From: Alphaproteobacteria bacterium
GTDB taxonomy: Bacteria > Pseudomonadota > Alphaproteobacteria > Rhizobiales > Rhizobiaceae
Assembly: GCA_017308345.1 (NCBI GenBank)
Contig: JAFKFE010000211.1
Location: 1-7,641 of the forward strand
Reading direction: 5' to 3'
DNA: 7,641 bases
Part shown: positions 1-4,440 of the stretch, in pieces
How the letters are laid out: every line of letters starts with the position of its first letter
Numbering within the stretch: position 1 is the first letter of the stretch
Program-made: the position numbers and the translations under genes
The notes under the pieces: model-generated
Database searches by the model: none
The model's input: the letters and a program-made list of their open reading frames with translations, nothing else
Told to the model about the DNA's origin: nothing

Positions 1-48
1 ATGAGAACGGTGAGAACTGTTCCTCCGTCCGGCGACGCCGGACCTGTG
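1..48 (-). other. 5' leader of the off-window heat-shock operon
   Basis: Read leftward from the CIRCE element, this is untranslated leader; no start codon consistent with GroES is reached before the edge. It contains a GC-rich palindrome at 28-42 (TCCGGCG-A-CGCCGGA) that would fold as a short hairpin in RNA. A purine-rich GGAGGA follows at 26-21 on the minus strand. That groES lies further left is inferred from the CIRCE plus promoter arrangement; the gene itself is not visible. Confidence 0.5.
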
Positions 49-77
49 GTTAGCACTCACCTGAGGCGAGTGCTAAC
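49..77. promoter_or_regulatory. CIRCE element (HrcA operator)
   Basis: GTTAGCACTC (49-58) and GAGTGCTAAC (68-77) form a perfect 10-bp inverted repeat with a 9-nt spacer. The inner part matches the CIRCE consensus TTAGCACTC-N9-GAGTGCTAA exactly. CIRCE is the binding site of the HrcA repressor and in alphaproteobacteria is normally found before groESL. The site is symmetric, so direction comes from the adjacent promoter, which points left. Confidence 0.96.
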
Positions 78-83
78 GTGGCG

Positions 84-115
84 CTGAGATAGGCTGGCGC
101 CTTGCCAGAGTCAAG
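84..115 (-). promoter_or_regulatory. RpoH (sigma-32)-type heat-shock promoter, pointing left
   Basis: On the minus strand, CTTGAC (115-110) is followed after 16 nt by CCTATCTCAG (93-84). This fits the alphaproteobacterial heat-shock promoter consensus as I know it (CTTG, about 18 nt, CYTATNTNNG) at every specified position. Transcription would start at or just before the CIRCE element, so HrcA could block initiation. The expected target is groESL beyond the left edge. Standard sigma-70 could also read this TTGACT/TATCTC pair. Confidence 0.85.
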
Positions 116-133
116 GCGCGCGCAAGGGTCAAG
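110..133 (-). repeat. Tandem CTTGAC direct repeat upstream of the heat-shock promoter
   Basis: Two leftward CTTGAC hexamers lie at 133-128 and 115-110, 18 bp apart, within related 11-mers (CTTGACCCTTG and CTTGACTCTGG, 9 of 11 matching). Only the proximal copy has a matching -10 element. The distal copy may be an old duplication or a second polymerase contact; function is unknown. Confidence 0.4.
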
Positions 134-135
134 CG

Positions 136-155
136 GCGCGAAATTTTTCTCGCGC
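136..155. repeat. Short inverted repeat between the methyltransferase gene and the heat-shock promoter
   Basis: GCGCGA (136-141) and TCGCGC (150-155) form 6-bp arms around an 8-nt A/T-rich loop. It lies downstream of the minus-strand methyltransferase gene and upstream of the leftward heat-shock promoter. Neither strand has a T-tract after the stem, so it is not a standard intrinsic terminator, but it could weakly attenuate read-through. Confidence 0.35.
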
Positions 156-213
156 GGAGCGCCAGGAGGAAATGCACCGGCTGCCGCCAGGCGCCGACGA
201 GCAATCCCACCCG

Positions 214-1014
214 TTACTCCGGGCGCTTCGGCGAGCGCAGCACCAGCAGGGGACAGCGCTCGGCGAGCCCGTAGGTACCGGTCGAGGCCAGTCGGACATC
301 ATCGAAGAAGGTCCGGGCTTCCCCGACGAGCGCGGCAGCGGGGGCGAAGCTGTAGAGGGCGGGCGAGTCCCGATAGACGTCGATGGTTCCGATGACCGGC
401 AGTTCCCATCCGGTTCGAGCCGACAGTTCCTCGCGGTCGGGAAACATCTTGTCGAATTGTTCGAGGATGCCCGTAACCGGTATCGTGTAATTGGGCGCGC
501 CGCCGGTCGCGGTCATGGCCACGCGCCATTTGAGCTCGTGGAAGGTCGAGACGCCGCCGCTCAGCGCCAGGGAGCGGATATCCTTCGGGTCGTCGCGGGT
601 TTCGGGAGAGGCGTAAAGCCTGATGGCGGCGCGTCCGTCTGCTTTCAGCGCGCGCGCGACCGACGCGAACAGTCTGCGTCTGAGGTCGGCGGCGCCGATG
701 ACCGACAGGCATCCGTCGCCGATCAGGGCCTCCACGCTTGCTAGCTCGAAAGGCAGATCGAACCAGTCGCCCTGCGCCGCCTTGCGCGTGTCGGTGTCGC
801 CCGGCCAGATGCCGGCAATCATATCGGGGGATTCGTCGACCGATGTCATTGCGGCGCCAAGGCCGGCGAGCTCGGGCGTGACGCCGAGCATGACGACGTG
901 CGAGCCGGCAAGCTCTAGCTCGCGGTCGTAGGCCTGGACGACTTCCAATGGCGGCCTGAGCGGCGAGCCGAGCAACTGCCAGTGCTTGCGAATTGCATTC
1001 CAATGTTGCGTCAT
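214..1014 (-). CDS. Class I SAM-dependent methyltransferase-like protein
   Basis: A 266-residue soluble protein, probably a class I (Rossmann-fold) methyltransferase; the substrate is unknown. The order of elements fits: a strand plus glycine region at residues 40-53 (HVVMLGVTPELAGLG) as motif I, an acidic residue after the next strand (D60, in TSVDESPDM), GDWFDLPF at 82-89, then IGDGCLSVIG at 98-107 as the expected motif IV region, followed by a helix and a strand (GRAAIRLY, 127-134). Motif I is unusual: the common GxGxG is replaced by LGVTPEL. The ATG at 1014 is chosen because GGGGGG lies 6 nt upstream on this strand (1026-1021). An in-frame ATG at 1086 would overlap the divergent neighbour's start. 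The gene is divergent from the ATP-grasp gene (65 bp) and the two may act together. It ends 99 bp from the leftward heat-shock promoter with no clear terminator. The fold is likely; activity as a methyltransferase is inference. Confidence 0.72.
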   Translation of the reverse strand: MTQHWNAIRKHWQLLGSPLRPPLEVVQAYDRELELAGSHVVMLGVTPELAGLGAAMTSVDESPDMIAGIWPGDTDTRKAAQGDWFDLPFELASVEALIGDGCLSVIGAADLRRRLFASVARALKADGRAAIRLYASPETRDDPKDIRSLALSGGVSTFHELKWRVAMTATGGAPNYTIPVTGILEQFDKMFPDREELSARTGWELPVIGTIDVYRDSPALYSFAPAAALVGEARTFFDDVRLASTGTYGLAERCPLLVLRSPKRPE

Positions 1015-1020
1015 GCAAAA

Positions 1021-1076
1021 CCCCCCGGTTCCACGCGATTGTCGAGTACCCGACGCGCGCGTGGAAACCAAGGGGG
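1021..1076. promoter_or_regulatory. Large imperfect inverted repeat filling the methyltransferase/ATP-grasp intergenic region
   Basis: TTCCACGCG (1029-1037) pairs perfectly with CGCGTGGAA (1058-1066). The pairing extends outward through GG/CC with one bulged A, and then a C6 run (1021-1026) faces a G5 run (1072-1076). A nested GTCG/CGAC pair (1041-1044 and 1051-1054) sits in the centre. The outer C-run is the ribosome binding site of the minus-strand gene read in reverse, and the outer G-run is that of the plus-strand gene. The element could be a shared operator or an RNA fold that hides the ribosome binding sites. I see no convincing -35/-10 pair in this gap. Confidence 0.6.
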
Positions 1077-1079
1077 CGC

Positions 1080-1931
1080 ATGGCACATATCGCGATCATC
1101 ACGCATGAGTTCGACCGGTTCCAGAGCCGGCGCGGCCTGCTGCTGCGCCGCGATAGCCCGTATATGCTCTTCGACCTGCTGGAGGTTCTGAAACGCCGCG
1201 GCCATTCAGTGCGGATATTGAAAGGCATTTCGGCGAAACCCGCCGCCGACATCGCTGTGCTGCATCTCGACGTGACCGTGACGCCGCCGGAGTATGTCGA
1301 CTATGCGCGCCGCTTTCCCTTTTGCCTCAACCTCGGCGCCGCCGACATTTCGAAACACCGCGTCAGCGGCGCCGCGATTGGCCCGGACGATGACTGGCAG
1401 GGGCAGGTCATCGTCAAGAGCAGCCTCAACCATTGGGGAACGCCGGAACAGCAACTGAACCGGCGCGCGCGGCGCGCCGGCAGGCCGGAACCGTTTCCCG
1501 GCGTCGAACCTTTCGAAAGATACGAGATCCATGCCTCGCTGGCCGACGTTCCGGTCGAGGTGTTCGAGCGCCGGGACCTGATCGTCGAGAAATTCATTCC
1601 GGAGCCGGAGCCGGATGGTTTTGGCGCCCGGTTCTGGCTGTTCTGCGGCGAGCGCGAGCGCTGCACGCGCCATGTCTCGCCGCAGAGCCTCGTCAAGGGC
1701 GACGACACGATCCGCCGCGAGGCGGTTCCGGTGCCGGATGAGCTTCGCGCGCTAAGGCGCAAGCTCGGCTTCGACTATGGCAAGTTCGATTTCGTCATGC
1801 ATGAGGGCAGGGCGGTGCTGCTCGATGCCAACAAGACGCCCGGACGTGCGCGCAACCTGTCGAGCTTCATCGCCGCCGGCAACGCCAATCTTGCCGACGG
1901 CTTCGAAGGGCTGATCCGCCAGGTCAGCTAG
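1080..1931 (+). CDS. ATP-grasp superfamily protein, specificity unknown
   Basis: A 283-residue cytosolic protein with the layout of an ATP-grasp ligase: an N-terminal alpha/beta domain (MAHIAIITHEFD, 1-12), a nucleotide lysine in QVIVKSS (K113), a hinge segment LIVEKF (167-172, E170) expected to contact adenine, and a C-terminal metal site in GKFDFVMHEGRAVLLDANKTPG (234-255; D249 and N251 correspond to the E/D-x-N-x-x-PG signature seen in D-Ala-D-Ala ligase relatives). ATP-grasp enzymes activate a carboxylate as acyl-phosphate and join it to an amine, thiol or hydroxyl. Nothing here identifies the substrate. The ATG at 1080 is preferred because AAGGGGG lies just upstream (1070-1076) and MAHIAIITHE is a natural first strand; an in-frame ATG at 993 would place 29 unlikely residues inside the opposite gene. 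It is divergent from the methyltransferase-like gene and overlaps the SDR gene by 4 bp at its end. No small precursor-peptide gene is evident next to it. Confidence 0.82.
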   Translation: MAHIAIITHEFDRFQSRRGLLLRRDSPYMLFDLLEVLKRRGHSVRILKGISAKPAADIAVLHLDVTVTPPEYVDYARRFPFCLNLGAADISKHRVSGAAIGPDDDWQGQVIVKSSLNHWGTPEQQLNRRARRAGRPEPFPGVEPFERYEIHASLADVPVEVFERRDLIVEKFIPEPEPDGFGARFWLFCGERERCTRHVSPQSLVKGDDTIRREAVPVPDELRALRRKLGFDYGKFDFVMHEGRAVLLDANKTPGRARNLSSFIAAGNANLADGFEGLIRQVS

Positions 1932-2689
1932 ATGTTCATGCCGCCCGACACTTCGATGCGCTGGGCGTTGACCCAGCGATTGTCGTCCGACAGCAGCGAG
2001 GCGATCATCGGCCCGATGTCGTCGGCGACGCCCGCGCGGCCGAGCGCGGTGACGCTGGCCACCATGCGGTTGATCTCGGCATTGTCGCGCACATGGCCGC
2101 CGTTGAAGTCGGTGGCGATCGCGCCCGGCGCCACGGTGTTGGCGGTGATGCCGCGGGCGCCGAGCTCCTTGGCGAGATAGCGCGTGAACACCTCGATGCC
2201 GCCCTTCATCATCGCATAGGCCGAGGAGCCGGGAGCGGCGAAACGGGCGAGCCCGCTCGAGATGTTGATGATGCGGCCGCCATCATTGATCAGCGGCAGC
2301 AGCGCCTGGGTGAGGAAATAGACACCCTTGAGGTGGGTGTTCATCAGAATGTCGAACTCCTCTTCGGTCGTATCGGCGATCATCTTGCGCAGGCCGGTGC
2401 CGGCATTGTTGACGAGATAGTCGAAGCGGTCGCGCTGCCAGGTTTCCTGGAGCGTCTTCTTCAACGCCGCGACGAAAGCCGGAAAGGTGGCGACGGCGCC
2501 GGCGTCGAGCTCGAGCGCGGCGGCGCGACCGCCGGCGGCCTCGATCTCGGCGATCGCGGCCTTCGCCTCATCGGCGCGCGAGCGGTAGGTGATGACGACG
2601 TCGACACCCCTGCGGGCGAGGTGGAGCGCGGTGTTGCGGCCGAGGCCGCGGCTGCCGCCGGTGATGAGGGCGATGGGGCGAGTGGTCAT
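1928..2689 (-). CDS. Short-chain dehydrogenase/reductase (classical SDR), likely NADP(H)-linked
   Basis: A 253-residue classical SDR, a Rossmann-fold NAD(P)(H) oxidoreductase of the FabG type. All signature parts are present: the cofactor motif TGGSRGLG (residues 10-17), NNAG (94-97), the structural/catalytic Asn in NTHLKG (N117), catalytic Ser in INISSG (S145), YxxxK as YAMMK (Y158, K162), and a C-terminal SGGMNI. An arginine at the end of the second strand (TYRSRAD, 35-41) suggests NADPH preference, an inference. The ATG at 2689 is set by AAGGAG 7 nt upstream (2702-2697); an in-frame extension to 2962 would run through the divergent LysR gene. It is divergent from the LysR gene with 103 bp between, so it is the likely target of that regulator. 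The alcohol/ketone substrate cannot be read from sequence. Confidence 0.95.
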   Translation of the reverse strand: MTTRPIALITGGSRGLGRNTALHLARRGVDVVITYRSRADEAKAAIAEIEAAGGRAAALELDAGAVATFPAFVAALKKTLQETWQRDRFDYLVNNAGTGLRKMIADTTEEEFDILMNTHLKGVYFLTQALLPLINDGGRIINISSGLARFAAPGSSAYAMMKGGIEVFTRYLAKELGARGITANTVAPGAIATDFNGGHVRDNAEINRMVASVTALGRAGVADDIGPMIASLLSDDNRWVNAQRIEVSGGMNI

Positions 2690-2731
2690 GGCGAATCTCC
2701 TTATTGCGATGGAGATCCATATACTCGCCTC

Positions 2732-2749
2732 ATCGGCCGATATAATCGG
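2732..2749. promoter_or_regulatory. Candidate LysR binding site in the SDR/LysR divergent promoter
   Basis: ATCGGCCGAT (2732-2741) is a perfect 10-bp palindrome, and its second half also forms an inverted pair with the next repeat: CCGAT-ATA-ATCGG (2737-2749). Three copies of the same 5-mer thus alternate in orientation. A perfect TATAAT (2741-2746, plus strand) sits inside it and could be the -10 of the LysR gene, though no good -35 precedes it. The position between the divergent genes fits LysR autoregulation and control of the SDR; binding is inferred. Confidence 0.5.
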
Positions 2750-2774
2750 GCATGGATTGCCAACACTATTCAGT

Positions 2775-2786
2775 TTGTGCGAACAA
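2775..2786. repeat. Second small dyad upstream of the LysR gene
   Basis: TTGT-GCGA-ACAA is a 4-bp-arm inverted repeat 6 bp before the LysR start codon. It occupies the place where a ribosome binding site would be expected. It could be an accessory regulator half-site pair or chance. Confidence 0.25.
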
Positions 2787-2792
2787 TCGATC

Positions 2793-3689
2793 ATGGATCG
2801 GTTTGACGGCATGCGGCTCTTCACCCGCGTCGTGGAACGGCGCAGCTTCACCGCGGCCGCCGCCGACCTCGGCCTGCCGCGCTCCAGCGCCACCGCCGCG
2901 ATCAAGCGACTGGAGGAGCGGCTCGGCGTGCAATTGCTCCGCCGCACGACGAGGCACGTCACGACGACGCTCGACGGCGAAGCCTATTACCAGCGCTGCA
3001 TCGGCATCCTCGCCGACATCGAGGACGCCGAGGGCGGTTTCGGCGCGCATGAGGTGCGCGGGCGGCTCAGCGTGGACATCAACGGCCATTTGGCCCGCAC
3101 CCTGGTCATCCCGGAATTGCCGGCCTTGCTTGAGCGCCATCCCGGGCTCAGCGTGCATATCGGCGAGGGCGACCGTTTCGTCGATCTGGTGCGCGAGGGT
3201 GTCGATTGCGTGGTGCGCGCCGGTACGCTGCCCGACAGCGACATGATCGCGCGGCGCATCGGCATGGCGCGCGAGGCGACTGTCGCCAGCGTCGCCTATG
3301 TCGAGCGCCATGGCTTGCCGCGCTCGCTGGACGAGCTTGCCGGACACATGATGATCGGCTTCGTCTCGTCGCGCACCGGGCAGGTGATGCCGCTGGAATT
3401 CACCGTCGACGGCAAGATCCGCGAGATCATGCTGCCGTCGCGCGTCACGGTCTCCAATTCCGACACCGCCGCCGCGCTGGTGCGCCAGGGTTTCGGCCTC
3501 TACCAGGCGCCGCGCCGCCGCTTCACCGTCGATCTGGATGCCGGCCGTCTGGTCGAGGTGCTGCGGGATAATCCGCCCACGCCGACGCCGATCTCGGTGC
3601 TCTATCCGCGCAGCCGCCAGCTCTCGCCAAGGGTGAGGGTTTTCGTCGACTGGCTGGCGGAGATTTTGGGGCCGAAGCTCGATCCCTGA
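2793..3689 (+). CDS. LysR-family transcriptional regulator
   Basis: A 298-residue protein of usual LysR length. The N-terminal winged helix-turn-helix covers about residues 1-60 (MDRFDGMRLFTRVVERRSFTAAA start; LGLPRSSATAAIKRLEERLGVQLLRRTTR as recognition region and wing). The C-terminal part (about 90-290) fits the periplasmic-binding-protein-like effector domain: the RGRLSVDINGHLART linker and strand, PALLERHPGLSVHI, DLVREGVDCVVRAG, then VRQGFGLYQAP near the end. The RSSATAAIKRLE and VREGVDCVVRAG segments resemble the CrgA-like branch that often sits beside oxidoreductase genes. The ATG at 2793 gives the canonical start, although no good Shine-Dalgarno sequence precedes it. It is divergent from the SDR and convergent with the TetR gene (4 bp between stops). 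It probably controls the SDR and itself; the inducer is unknown. Confidence 0.95.
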   Translation: MDRFDGMRLFTRVVERRSFTAAAADLGLPRSSATAAIKRLEERLGVQLLRRTTRHVTTTLDGEAYYQRCIGILADIEDAEGGFGAHEVRGRLSVDINGHLARTLVIPELPALLERHPGLSVHIGEGDRFVDLVREGVDCVVRAGTLPDSDMIARRIGMAREATVASVAYVERHGLPRSLDELAGHMMIGFVSSRTGQVMPLEFTVDGKIREIMLPSRVTVSNSDTAAALVRQGFGLYQAPRRRFTVDLDAGRLVEVLRDNPPTPTPISVLYPRSRQLSPRVRVFVDWLAEILGPKLDP

Positions 3690-3693
3690 GCCG

Positions 3694-4320
3694 TCACAGG
3701 AATTGCCGCAACTGCGTGTGGATGATCGACCGGTAATCCTCGATCGTGCGCCGGCCTTCTTCCTTGTCCTGCGTCAGCGCCAGCCGCACGACGCCGCCGG
3801 CAAGCTGGAAGATCAGGAACACGACGCGCCCGAACGCCTCGCGCTGCTCAAGCTTCAGCATCGGCGCGACATGGTCGCAGAGCATCTTTGCCTGATACCT
3901 CGTCTCGGCGATGTCGAGATGCTGCAGCGCCTTGTCGGCCTGGATGGCGTTCTGCAGGTCCTGGATGGCCGGATCAGCCGCGACGCGGGCATAATAGTCG
4001 TCGAGCATGCGGTCGGCCGCCGCCATCACGTCGCCCAGCCCGTGTATCCCGGCGATGATCGCGCCGAAGCGCGCCCGGCTTTCCTCCGAGAAACGCTCGT
4101 AGAGCATCGCCAGGATCGCCGACTTGCTCGGAAAGTAGTGATAGACGGTCGCGATCGGCCCGCCGGCCAGCGCGCCGACCTCCTTCATCGTCACCGCGTC
4201 GATGCCTTTTTCGCCGATCAGCCGCATGGTCGTGGCGAGGATCGCGTCGATGCGCTCGCGGCTGCGCTCCTGTTTCGGCCTGCGCCTCGGTTCCGTCGCC
4301 GTCCGTCTTGCTTGCGTCAT
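3694..4320 (-). CDS. TetR/AcrR-family transcriptional regulator
   Basis: A 208-residue regulator of normal TetR size. A basic tail (residues 1-22, rich in Arg/Lys) precedes the DNA-binding domain: helix RIDAILATTMRLIGEKGIDA (23-42), then the helix-turn-helix VTMKEVGALAGGPIATVYHYFPSKSAIL (43-70) with the family hallmark TVYHYFPSK. The turn reads AGGPIATVY in place of the more usual AGVSxGTVY. The C-terminal two-thirds is helical and should hold the ligand pocket and dimer interface. It is divergent from the MFS-led operon across 120 bp that contain two TGA-N7-TCA dyads, so it most likely represses itself and that operon. The start at 4320 has only a weak GAGAG upstream. Its stop is 4 bp from the LysR stop. 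Confidence 0.95.
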   Translation of the reverse strand: MTQARRTATEPRRRPKQERSRERIDAILATTMRLIGEKGIDAVTMKEVGALAGGPIATVYHYFPSKSAILAMLYERFSEESRARFGAIIAGIHGLGDVMAAADRMLDDYYARVAADPAIQDLQNAIQADKALQHLDIAETRYQAKMLCDHVAPMLKLEQREAFGRVVFLIFQLAGGVVRLALTQDKEEGRRTIEDYRSIIHTQLRQFL

Positions 4321-4354
4321 GCGCCAAATCTCTCACGAGAGTGCGAATTCCCGG

Positions 4355-4381
4355 TTGACAAGAAACATGATCAAGTATCAG
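4355..4381 (+). promoter_or_regulatory. Candidate promoter of the MFS operon
   Basis: A perfect TTGACA (4355-4360) is followed after 15 nt by TATCAG (4376-4381), which matches 4 of 6 bases of the -10 consensus. The spacing is shorter than the ideal 17, so the -10 assignment is tentative. Transcription would begin near 4388, right at the edge of the main palindrome. Confidence 0.45.
4367..4381. promoter_or_regulatory. Degenerate second operator (O2), TGA-N7-TCA
   Basis: ATGATCAAGTATCAG contains TGAT/ATCA arms (4368-4371 and 4377-4380) and has the same TGA-N7-TCA core as the main palindrome. It is flanked by GAAAC (4362-4366) and GTTTC (4381-4385), which pair with one bulged base. Its centre lies 28 bp from that of the main palindrome. 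It overlaps the likely -10 regions of both divergent genes. Confidence 0.45.
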
Positions 4382-4401
4382 TTTCGTGAAAATGCTGACA
4401 A
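4376..4401 (-). promoter_or_regulatory. Candidate promoter of the TetR gene
   Basis: On the minus strand TTGTCA (4401-4396) is followed after 16 nt by GATACT (4379-4374 region), a 5/6 and 4/6 match to the sigma-70 hexamers. The -35 hexamer lies inside the main palindrome, so repressor binding there would also give autorepression. This is a sequence-match inference. Confidence 0.4.
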
Positions 4402-4409
4402 CTTGTCAG
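4395..4409. promoter_or_regulatory. Main candidate TetR operator (O1), perfect 15-bp palindrome
   Basis: CTGACAA-C-TTGTCAG is perfectly symmetric with 7-bp arms around one central base. The dyad continues, with small gaps, into TGAAAA (4387-4392) and TTTTCA (4411-4416). Length and symmetry are typical for TetR-family operators. It sits just after the inferred MFS transcription start and over the inferred -35 of the TetR gene, where one bound dimer could repress both. Confidence 0.65.
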
Positions 4410-4440
4410 TTTTTCAACCGGGCTGCAAGGGAGGCGCCTC

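Larger units (their letters stand above)
4350..4422. promoter_or_regulatory. Outer inverted repeat enclosing the TetR/MFS promoter region
   Basis: CCCGGTTGA (4350-4358) is repeated in inverse as TCAACCGGG (4414-4422), a perfect 9-bp pair 55 bp apart. Each copy contains the start of a -35-like hexamer directed inward: TTGACA at 4355-4360 on the plus strand and TTGAAA at 4417-4412 on the minus strand. The whole control region is therefore roughly two-fold symmetric about 4386. Confidence 0.6.

Noticed and set aside
136..155. Intrinsic terminator for the methyltransferase-like gene
   Set aside because: A 6-bp stem with an 8-nt loop, but no T-tract follows on either strand; kept only as an inverted repeat.
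165..744. A strong AGGAGGAAATG on the plus strand opening a 190-codon frame at 172
   Set aside because: The frame lies almost wholly antisense to the methyltransferase-like gene and its translation is compositionally typical of an opposite-strand shadow, with no recognisable domain. The ribosome-binding-like sequence appears to be chance, though it is notably good.
993..1079. Upstream in-frame ATG (993) for the ATP-grasp gene
   Set aside because: It would lie inside the divergent gene and add 29 residues before a natural first beta strand; AAGGGGG directly precedes the ATG at 1080.
1014..1086. Upstream in-frame ATG (1086) for the methyltransferase-like gene
   Set aside because: It would add 24 residues without homology-like character, overlap the ATP-grasp start, and ignore the well-placed GGGGGG before the ATG at 1014.
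2589..2792. N-terminal extension of the LysR protein
   Set aside because: It would overlap the SDR gene's 5' end; LysR proteins start at the MDRFDGMRLF-like helix.
2690..2962. N-terminal extension of the SDR to position 2962
   Set aside because: It would run through the LysR gene's coding region in antisense; the ATG at 2689 has a good AAGGAG and starts right at the Rossmann strand.
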